This document shows positions 1 through 4,599 of a stretch of 8,277 nucleotides of DNA, one piece after another; within the stretch, counting starts at the first letter, position 1; every line of letters begins with the position of its first letter. The notes under the pieces were generated by a model. That model had not been told where the DNA came from. It made no database searches and saw only the letters and a list, made by a program, of their open reading frames with translations. This DNA comes from an uncultured Oscillospiraceae bacterium (GTDB taxonomy: Bacteria; Bacillota; Clostridia; Oscillospirales; Oscillospiraceae), in contig CAJTVO010000139.1 in the NCBI GenBank assembly GCA_910579485.1, positions 1 through 8,277 on the forward strand, read 5' to 3'. A program made the position numbers and the translations under genes.

Positions 1-59
1 CCCGGCGCGCCGGTGGAAAATCTGCCCATCAGCGGCGCGCCGGGTCGTCGCGCCCTACC
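1..59. repeat. GC-rich palindromic repeat at window edge
   Basis: A 12-bp inverted repeat pairs 1-12 with 33-44, and each arm contains the 8-bp palindrome GGCGCGCC (4-11 and 34-41). The 20-base spacer is less GC-rich. A third segment, CGCGCC at 49-54, could pair with GGCGCG at 34-39 as an alternative fold. No coding frame or T-rich tail goes with it. It resembles the palindromic intergenic repeats scattered through GC-rich gut Clostridia; that is pattern memory only. The element is cut by the window start, so its left limit is unknown. Confidence 0.5.
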
Positions 60-343
60 AATGCGGCATTATTTTCTCAAAATTGATTTCCCTGGGAATT
101 AGTCCCTCGTTTTATTGATCTTGTCAAGGTGCGCCGCGACAGCCATTTATAAGCCCGGCTGCGCCGGCCTGGTACCCGGCCTAGGCATCGACTTTCTTCC
201 GTACATGAAAACGCGGAGGTTTGTCTTCCCTCAAATGGGTCCGGAAAAGGGGGGCGAGTTGCCGGGGAGAGGGCAACGGATATGGAAATTTTCCGGCGGA
301 AGGGGTAATGTGTCTATAAAGATATACTTTTACAGACTTTTCT
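60..343. other. Non-coding stretch, no supported gene
   Basis: No frame here has both a convincing start with a ribosome site and a recognisable protein. The open frame at 115-420 on the plus strand lacks a ribosome site, is compositionally mixed and overlaps the 3' end of the XRE gene antisense. Small self-complementary patches occur, such as TTCCCTGGGAA near 88-98 and CCGGC-TGC-GCCGG near 153-166. Composition drops from GC-rich to AT-rich near 310, which probably marks the left edge of the accessory module that follows. No clear terminator for the minus-strand XRE gene was found. Confidence 0.5.
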
Positions 344-553
344 CTATCTTCTCCTTTTCAGTCCTAATACAATATCCGCTGATACATTGTAGTATTTGCA
401 TAGTGCTATTAAGTGCCTAATTGGGAGTTCATTTGCTCCACGCTCATACCTCGCATACATAGTCTGTGAAGTTCCTAATATCTCTGCTACTTCTCTTTGT
501 GTTAAATCATTATCTTCTCTCAATCCTCTTAAATAGCTAATGTAGTATTCCAT
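344..553 (-). CDS. Small XRE-family helix-turn-helix repressor
   Basis: This encodes a stand-alone DNA-binding protein of 69 residues, or 72 if the upstream ATG at 562 is used. Nearly the whole chain is one HTH_3/Cro-C1 domain: LRGLREDNDLTQREVAEILG gives helices 1 and 2, SQTMYARYERG is the recognition helix and following turn, and the rest (LIALCKYYNVSADIVLGL) completes the five-helix fold. There is no sensor or protease domain, as in Cro-like or small accessory-element repressors. An AAGGAG at 568-573 lies only 2 nt from the first ATG but 11 nt from the second (551-553), so I favour the second; both are possible. The gene is AT-rich, unlike the housekeeping genes of the window, and is transcribed away from the lipoprotein gene with which it shares a 130-bp control region. 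Repression of itself and/or the lipoprotein is the natural inference. The target is not shown. Confidence 0.85.
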   Translation of the reverse strand: MEYYISYLRGLREDNDLTQREVAEILGTSQTMYARYERGANELPIRHLIALCKYYNVSADIVLGLKRRR

Positions 554-598
554 AGTCTGCATTTCTCCTTTTACATTATGATGCCTAAAGAGTAGCAG

Positions 599-639
599 AG
601 TAAAAATATTTACTATTGACTTTAATAAATATTTGTACT
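599..639. promoter_or_regulatory. Paired operator-like motif between XRE and lipoprotein genes
   Basis: AGTAAAAATATTTACT (599-614) is palindromic in 7 of 8 base pairs. Its near-copy, read on the minus strand of 624-639, is AGTACAAATATTTATT, matching at 14 of 16 positions. One copy lies just upstream of the lipoprotein -35 box; the other covers the spacer and the first base of the -10. Such a pair fits binding of a dimeric repressor, and the divergent XRE protein is the obvious candidate. The local sequence is very AT-rich, so chance similarity cannot be excluded. Confidence 0.45.
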
Positions 640-644
640 AAAAT
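616..644 (+). promoter_or_regulatory. Sigma-A promoter of the lipoprotein gene
   Basis: The -35 box TTGACT (616-621) and -10 box TAAAAT (639-644) are separated by exactly 17 bp. Each differs from consensus at one position. Transcription would start near 651, leaving a leader of about 40 nt before the ATG at 692. The second operator-like copy overlaps this promoter, so a bound repressor would block it. Confidence 0.75.
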
Positions 645-691
645 GATTGCAATACCCCAGCGAATAAGAAAATTAGACGGAGGTTGACACA

Positions 692-1261
692 ATGAAAAAA
701 CTACTTGCGCTCATGCTTGCGGCGGCTCTGGCCCTCTCTCTGGTGGCCTGCGGCGGCGGTGGAGTAGGGGACACCAACACGCCCAGCGGCGGAGAAGATG
801 CTTCTCAGGAAGAAGATGTTCAATTATCTGAACTTGCGTTAGCGGCTATATTTGCTACAAGGCAGGCAAAAGAATACTTAGATGATAACTTAAAAAATCC
901 ACAAAGCTTAGTTATAAACTCAATTAAGGGTGGAGTAAGAGAGGACCTTAACTATATTTTTGAAATTGACTATAACGCTGAAAACAGTTTTGGCGGTTCT
1001 GTTAGAGACCAAATGTATATTGGTGTTGCAGGAAATTCAAGTGATGGATATGCACGGCTCAACTTTGGAAGTGATGGGCCAGAAGGCAAAGGATATACGG
1101 CAAGGTTCTATAACGAATTAGCTTCTTTAGGAGAAGTAGTTTTTGGAGAACCAGGAACTGAAGAAGAAGAAGCAATAGAAACTTTATTAATAAATCCAGA
1201 AGACTTAGCTGGAATTGGAATATTTGATTTTAATGTTGATATAATTCTTGAAAATGTATAA
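692..1261 (+). CDS. Secreted lipoprotein with chimeric composition, function unknown
   Basis: The 189-residue precursor has a Lys-Lys start, a hydrophobic core and the lipobox LVAC with Cys20 as lipidation site, so it should be anchored to the outer face of the membrane. A Gly/Ser/acidic linker (21-43) precedes a globular part (about 45-189). The segment around 56-110 (AKEYLDDNLKNPQSLVINSI, then IDYNAENSFGG, then RDQMYIG) recalls extracellular domains in small lipoproteins with a 'LKNP-S' helix and a later 'N-x-FG' motif; no function follows from this. GGAGG at 679-683 lies 8 nt before the ATG. The signal and linker codons are GC-rich (43 of 60 bases in 721-780) while the body is AT-rich (21 of 60 in 841-900), suggesting a resident leader joined to an acquired domain. 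It sits opposite the XRE gene and is followed by a strong terminator, so it is probably monocistronic. Confidence 0.85.
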   Translation: MKKLLALMLAAALALSLVACGGGGVGDTNTPSGGEDASQEEDVQLSELALAAIFATRQAKEYLDDNLKNPQSLVINSIKGGVREDLNYIFEIDYNAENSFGGSVRDQMYIGVAGNSSDGYARLNFGSDGPEGKGYTARFYNELASLGEVVFGEPGTEEEEAIETLLINPEDLAGIGIFDFNVDIILENV

Positions 1262-1270
1262 TGATTAAAC

Positions 1271-1310
1271 AAAAGGCAGTTAGTGTTAGAAGCACTAGCT
1301 GCCTTTTCTC
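1271..1310 (+). terminator. Intrinsic terminator of the lipoprotein gene
   Basis: A 15-bp stem pairs 1271-1285 with 1293-1307 around a 7-nt loop, with one G-U pair in the RNA. The 3' arm ends in CCTTTT followed by CTCTT. The stem starts only 9 nt after the stop codon. The A-rich start of the left arm (AAAAGG) would give a T-rich tail on the other strand too, so it may also stop minus-strand transcripts running on from obgE. Confidence 0.85.
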
Positions 1311-1339
1311 TTGACAATTCAATATCAAACCTTTACACT
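1311..1339 (+). promoter_or_regulatory. Sigma-A promoter of the small ORF at 1371
   Basis: A perfect -35 box TTGACA (1311-1316) lies 17 bp upstream of TACACT (1334-1339), which matches the -10 consensus at four positions. It begins directly after the lipoprotein terminator. The predicted start of transcription (about 1346) leaves a short leader ending in AAGGAGG at 1356-1362. A nearby TATACT at 1345-1350 is a better -10 alone but is wrongly spaced. Confidence 0.7.
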
Positions 1340-1370
1340 GTACCTATACTACAATAAGGAGGCGGCGAAT

Positions 1371-1670
1371 ATGGCAGAACAAAAACAGCGAAAGCACTGG
1401 CAAGACATGACTTTCCGGGAGCTGGACAACAGAGCACTGATCGAACACGCTAAAAGCCTCGGCAGGAAAAAGGCGGTGGAACGGCGCTTAAAAAGTATTG
1501 AGAATCAGAACGAGGGCCGGCGCAGCATTCCGCTGTGCCGGCCCTCGTGTTATTTTTGTCTTGGCAGTTTGGTACCGCTTATCCATGGCGGAACCGGGCA
1601 CTCATCCGCTCATCGACCGCGTCCCGAGACAGGACGCGCCCGGCCAGAATGTCCTCTGCACTGGCTGTGA
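1371..1670 (+). CDS. Small basic ORF, probably frameshifted near its 3' end
   Basis: I do not recognise this protein. The start is strong: AAGGAGG ends 8 nt before the ATG and a good promoter lies upstream. The first 41 residues are very basic and look helical (MTFRELDNRALIEHAKSLGR, then KKAVERRLK). The frame then stays open through the strong terminator at 1511-1560 and antisense across the relic antitoxin, to a stop at 1668-1670. That 3' part (rich in Pro, Arg, His and Cys) is unlikely to be a real protein segment. One extra A in the A5 run at 1490-1494 would end the protein as ...RRLKKY with TGA at 1499-1501, ten bases before the terminator stem. A roughly 43-residue gene with a lost stop therefore explains the layout best, either a true mutation or a homopolymer sequencing error. 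The frame as given runs to 100 residues. Confidence 0.5.
   Translation: MAEQKQRKHWQDMTFRELDNRALIEHAKSLGRKKAVERRLKSIENQNEGRRSIPLCRPSCYFCLGSLVPLIHGGTGHSSAHRPRPETGRARPECPLHWL
1511..1560 (+). terminator. Strong intrinsic terminator inside the open frame
   Basis: A 16-bp stem (1511-1526 with 1532-1547, one G-U pair) closes a 5-nt loop and is followed by TGTTATTTTTGTC. It marks the natural transcription end of the small gene at 1371. On the minus strand the stem is followed by a moderately T-rich run (TTCTGATTCTC), so it may also end transcripts from obgE and the relic antitoxin, though less efficiently. Confidence 0.8.
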
Positions 1671-1800
1671 GCTTCCGGTCGATCTCCGCTTCGGACGATC
1701 CCTCCCAGGACCGGACGGCGGGGCGGAAGGGCATCCCGCCAGTTAAGAATCTCTGCTGCGTGAAAATGCGGACCGCCCCCTTATCAGTGCTGATACTCAA
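1579..1800 (-). pseudogene. N-terminally truncated RelB/DinJ-family antitoxin relic
   Basis: The frame immediately after the obgE stop encodes AVRIFTQQRFLTGGMPFRP, which fits the second half of the ribbon-helix-helix domain and following loop of RelB/DinJ antitoxins (pattern A-hxIFhxxxxxxGGhPF). A tail follows with AEDILAGRVLS and DAVDERM, matching the C-terminal 'xxDIxAGRVhsxEEV' segment of clostridial members. The N-terminal beta strand and first helix that bind DNA are missing. The frame begins at TTG 1800 inside the end of obgE with no ribosome site, so the intact start was evidently lost. No RelE/YafQ-type toxin lies next to it. An intact antitoxin of this family has about 90 residues. 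I read it as a decayed toxin-antitoxin locus fused to the obgE 3' end. The assignment rests on motif memory and is moderately sure. Confidence 0.6.
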
Positions 1801-3064
1801 ACTCCAGGTCGTACAGGCTCACCAGGTCGCCGTCCTGGATGCCCATGGCCTCCAGGCGGTCGAACAGGCCGCTCTCCCGGAGCATCTTGTCGAACCAGTT
1901 GCGGCTCTCGTAGTCCCCGAAGTTGGTGTTGGAAATGAGCCGCTGGAGCCAGGGGCCCTCCACCAGGTACACGCCGTCCTCCACAGTGATCTCCAGGGGC
2001 TGGCTCACGTCCACCTTGGGCGGGCGCTTGACGTACTCCGGGGCGTAGACCGCCACGGGCGGCAGCTCGCGGAGCTTGTTGGCTACCGCGAAGACCAGCT
2101 CACGGGTGCCCTCGTGGGCGGCGGCGGAGAGGGTGAACAGGGGGAAGCCCAGGGCCTCCACGTGCTCCCGCAGGGCCTCCAGGAGGGAGTCGTCCGCCAT
2201 GATGTCCGTCTTGTTGGCGGCAACGATCTGGGGGCGGGAAGCCAGGTCGGGGCTGTACTGGGACAGCTCCTGGTTGATGGCGTCGAAGTCCGCCACCGGG
2301 TCCCGGCCCTCGCTGCCGGACACGTCCACCACATGGACCAGCAGGCGGCAGCGGTCGATATGCCGCAGGAACTCGTGGCCCAGGCCCGCGCCCTCGCTGG
2401 CTCCCTCGATGATGCCGGGGATGTCCGCCATGACGAAGCTGACGCCGTCCTCCACGTAGACCACCCCCAGGTTGGGGTAGAGGGTGGTGAAATGGTAGTT
2501 GGCGATCTTGGGGTTGGCCCGGCTGACCACGCTGAGGAGGGTGGATTTGCCCACGTTGGGGAAGCCCACCAGACCTACGTCCGCCAGGAGCTTCAGCTCC
2601 AGCACCACCTCGAAGCCCTCGCCGGGCAGGCCGCTCTTGGCGAAGCGGGGGGCCTGACGGGTGGGGGTGGCGAAGTGGGCGTTGCCCCAGCCCCCCTTGC
2701 CGCCCCGGCAGAGGATGAAGGGCTCGTCCCCGGACATGTCCTGGATGATCTCGTTGGTCTCCAGGTCCCGGACCAGGGTGCCCCGGGGGACCCGGATGGT
2801 CAGGGACTTGCCGTCCTTGCCGGACTTGCGTTTGCCCTGGCCGTCGGCGCCGGTCTCCGCCACGTACTTGCGCTTATAGCGGAAGTCCATGAGGGTGGAC
2901 AGGTTGTCGTCCACTTGCAGGATGATATGGCCGCCCGCGCCGCCGTCGCCGCCGTCGGGGCCGCCTGCGGCCACGTATTTCTCCCGGTGGAAGGACACGG
3001 CGCCGTTGCCGCCGTTGCCCGCCTTGACCGAGATCCTTGCTTTATCAATGAAAGTCGTTGCCAT
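1784..3064 (-). CDS. obgE: Obg-family GTPase ObgE/CgtA
   Basis: This essential GTPase acts in large ribosomal subunit assembly and in stress and growth control. The 426 residues show the full clostridial/bacillar layout. The Gly-rich Obg fold covers about 1-158 (KAGNGGNGAVSFHREKYVA, GGPDGGDGGAGG). The G domain has the P loop GFPNVGKST (167-175), switch I around HFTT (191-194), G3 DIPG (214-217), G4 NKTD (284-287) and G5 SAA (313-315). A C-terminal OCT domain (about 345-426) ends in DLVSLYDLEFEYQH. All nucleotide-binding motifs are intact. AAGGAGG (3071-3077) lies 6 nt before the ATG. The gene starts 24 bp after the GNAT gene and is probably expressed from that gene's promoter. Unusually, it is not directly downstream of rpmA, and its stop abuts an antitoxin relic. 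Confidence 0.98.
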   Translation of the reverse strand: MATTFIDKARISVKAGNGGNGAVSFHREKYVAAGGPDGGDGGAGGHIILQVDDNLSTLMDFRYKRKYVAETGADGQGKRKSGKDGKSLTIRVPRGTLVRDLETNEIIQDMSGDEPFILCRGGKGGWGNAHFATPTRQAPRFAKSGLPGEGFEVVLELKLLADVGLVGFPNVGKSTLLSVVSRANPKIANYHFTTLYPNLGVVYVEDGVSFVMADIPGIIEGASEGAGLGHEFLRHIDRCRLLVHVVDVSGSEGRDPVADFDAINQELSQYSPDLASRPQIVAANKTDIMADDSLLEALREHVEALGFPLFTLSAAAHEGTRELVFAVANKLRELPPVAVYAPEYVKRPPKVDVSQPLEITVEDGVYLVEGPWLQRLISNTNFGDYESRNWFDKMLRESGLFDRLEAMGIQDGDLVSLYDLEFEYQH

Positions 3065-3088
3065 TATGGGCCTCCTTGGTGTGATCAG

Positions 3089-3529
3089 TCATATGGCCAG
3101 ACGGTAGATCCGCTGGCGCTCCATGCCCTCCCGCCAGGCAAAGTATTCGCGGGGGACCGGGCAGGTCTCCAGGAACTCCGCGCCCAGGTGCTCGATGGTG
3201 CGGCGGGAGGCAATGTTGCCCTCCGCGCAGGTGAGATAGAGGGCGGCCATGCCGTGGTACCGGGCCACGGGCAGGACCATGCGGCAGGCCGCCTGCGCAT
3301 AGCCATGGCCCCGGTGGGGCTCGTCCACTTCGTAGCCGATATTGCCGTTATAGTATGTGTGAAAATTCCCGCCGACGCGGATGCTGATTTTTCCAACAGG
3401 CTGGCCGCCGGTCAGAATGTCGTAGAAATAAAAGGGCAGGCCGTCCGGACCGGCGGGGACCTTTTCGATGATTTGCAGGGTCATGGGGCCGGAAGTGAGA
3501 CGGTCGAATCGGTCGGTGAAAGAAAACAT
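3089..3529 (-). CDS. GNAT-family N-acetyltransferase
   Basis: The 146-residue protein transfers an acetyl group from acetyl-CoA to an unknown amine. Its GNAT core includes NGNIGYEVDEPHRGHGYAQA: the beta-4 strand followed by the acetyl-CoA pyrophosphate loop RGHGYA (73-78). Then come helix 3, the beta-5 strand ALYLTC and the motif-B segment NIASRRTIEHLGAEF (105-119), in which Asn105 and the downstream helix are typical of RimJ/RimL-like members. It has the length of a single GNAT domain. AAGGAGG lies 5 nt before the ATG. It is first in a two-gene operon with obgE, but this does not mean it acetylates Obg or a ribosomal protein; GNAT genes are often linked by chance. The substrate cannot be told from sequence. 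Confidence 0.9.
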   Translation of the reverse strand: MFSFTDRFDRLTSGPMTLQIIEKVPAGPDGLPFYFYDILTGGQPVGKISIRVGGNFHTYYNGNIGYEVDEPHRGHGYAQAACRMVLPVARYHGMAALYLTCAEGNIASRRTIEHLGAEFLETCPVPREYFAWREGMERQRIYRLAI

Positions 3530-3547
3530 AGCGGCCTCCTTTCCTCT

Positions 3548-3576
3548 ATTGTAAACGAATTTGGAGGAAAATTCAA
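3548..3576 (-). promoter_or_regulatory. Sigma-A promoter of the GNAT-obgE operon
   Basis: On the minus strand TTGAAT (3571-3576) and TACAAT (3548-3553) are 17 bp apart. The -10 matches consensus at five positions and the -35 at four. The leader to the ATG at 3529 is very short, about 10-15 nt, and contains the ribosome site. This shows that obgE here has a promoter independent of the rplU cluster. Confidence 0.75.
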
Positions 3577-3712
3577 GGGTTTTCGGATATCGCGGACTTT
3601 TGGAGGGCGCGGACGGAGGAGAAGGCGGGTGGTTTGGCGGGAAATTCTTAAAATTTCTTACCGGCGCGGCTGGGGAAAACAGTCAGTTGTCCTTTTTTTC
3701 ATCCCGGCTTTC

Positions 3713-3721
3713 TGCTATACT
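3713..3721 (+). promoter_or_regulatory. Extended -10 promoter of the Crp-like regulator gene
   Basis: TGCTATACT is an extended -10 element: TG, one base, then TATACT with one mismatch. No good -35 lies 16-18 bp upstream, only a T-run at 3693-3699, which is usual for extended -10 promoters. The leader of about 65 nt holds a small hairpin (TCCCA-TTCTT-TGGGA, 3756-3770) and the GGAGGTGA ribosome site. Confidence 0.5.
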
Positions 3722-3792
3722 GTTATCGAAAGCGCCGAAAAACGCAGGGTAAGGGTCCCATTCTTTGGGATGCTTGACAGATAGGACGGGAG

Positions 3793-4500
3793 GTGAGGGC
3801 GCTGCGGCTGCAGTCATACGCCAATGGCAGCAAACAGTGGGACGAGTTCTTGAGGGCGGTCCCCGAGGAGCTGATGGCCCTGGCATCCATATGCCGGTAC
3901 AAGGCCGGAAGCACGATCTGCCTGGGGGAAGCCCCGGTGAAATATGTCCATCTGGTCTTGACCGGGACCGTCTCCGCCCAGAACGTCACCGTCACCGGGA
4001 AGGTGTCCAACTGGCTGCACATGCCGTCGCCTACGTTTATCGGCGATCTGGAGGTGCTGGCGGAGCGGCGGTGCTACGCGACCAACGTGGCCACACCTGA
4101 CGGCTGCGTCCTGGCCCGCTGGCCGGTGGGAAAGTTCGTGGAAGCTATGATGGACTATCCAAAGCTGCTGCTCCTGTTCTCACGGGTGCTGGCGAAGAAG
4201 AATTACGGGCTGTCGGTCAGCCGGGGGCACGCCGCGTTCCGGCCCAATCTGGAGAAGACCGTGATCTACCTCCTGCAATACTGCGAGACCGCCCCCCACG
4301 AGCCCGGTTCCCCGTATGTCGTGCAAAAAACGCGCACGGAGATCTCCAGCGAGGCCTTTTTCAGCCTGAAGACGCTGGAACGCTGCCTGTACCGGCTGCG
4401 GGACGCGGGGATGCTGTCCATTGCGAAGGGAAAGGTGTATATTTCGGAGGGACAGCTGGTGCTGCTGGAAAAATTCCGGGACGATCCCGATTCTATATAA
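3793..4500 (+). CDS. Crp/Fnr-family transcriptional regulator
   Basis: The 235-residue protein has a cyclic-nucleotide-binding-type beta barrel (about 25-115), a long dimerisation helix (about 115-143) and a winged helix-turn-helix (about 150-217). In the barrel, IGDLEVLAERRCYATNVA corresponds to the phosphate-binding cassette region of the Crp fold, but the classical residues that contact cAMP are not clearly kept, so the ligand is unknown. No Fnr-type Cys cluster is seen. In the HTH, TRTEISSEAFFSLKTLERCL with RLRDAGMLSI and the wing KGKVYIS fit the family. The start is uncertain: GTG at 3793 overlaps the near-perfect GGAGGTGA (3789-3796), whereas an in-frame CTG at 3802 is spaced properly; ATG at 3874 would cut into the domain. 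The gene is followed after 99 bp by the secreted hydrolase on the same strand, making local regulation likely. Confidence 0.85.
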   Translation: MRALRLQSYANGSKQWDEFLRAVPEELMALASICRYKAGSTICLGEAPVKYVHLVLTGTVSAQNVTVTGKVSNWLHMPSPTFIGDLEVLAERRCYATNVATPDGCVLARWPVGKFVEAMMDYPKLLLLFSRVLAKKNYGLSVSRGHAAFRPNLEKTVIYLLQYCETAPHEPGSPYVVQKTRTEISSEAFFSLKTLERCLYRLRDAGMLSIAKGKVYISEGQLVLLEKFRDDPDSI

Positions 4501-4531
4501 ATCAGGCACTCACCCCCACTGGGAAAAGGCA

Positions 4532-4578
4532 CAGAAGCAGGATGCTTCTGCGGACTCCGCTCCGCTGAATCATACAAT
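4532..4578 (+). promoter_or_regulatory. Palindromic operator candidate and -10 box of the hydrolase gene
   Basis: A perfect 8-bp inverted repeat, CAGAAGCA-GGA-TGCTTCTG (4532-4550), is centred on 4541. It is followed by a -10-like TACAAT (4573-4578) with no recognisable -35. If transcription starts near 4584-4585, the palindrome is centred at about -44, close to the -41.5 position used by class II Crp-type activators. It lacks a T-tail, so it is not a terminator. An activator site for the upstream Crp/Fnr-like protein is the simplest reading, but this is inference. Confidence 0.45.
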
Positions 4579-4599
4579 AAAAATCGAGGAGGCAACAAC

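Noticed and set aside
115..420. Plus-strand open frame of 101 codons before the XRE gene
   Set aside because: It has no ribosome site, crosses a sharp composition change and overlaps the end of the XRE gene antisense.
1535..3784. Very long plus-strand open frame of 749 codons
   Set aside because: It lies antisense across obgE and the GNAT gene, has no ribosome site and a low-complexity composition rich in Ala, Gly, Val, His and Gln, and results from GC-rich codon bias on the opposite strand.
4532..4550. Terminator of the Crp-like gene
   Set aside because: The hairpin is not followed by a T-run but by a GC-rich segment and then the hydrolase -10 box; an operator fits better.
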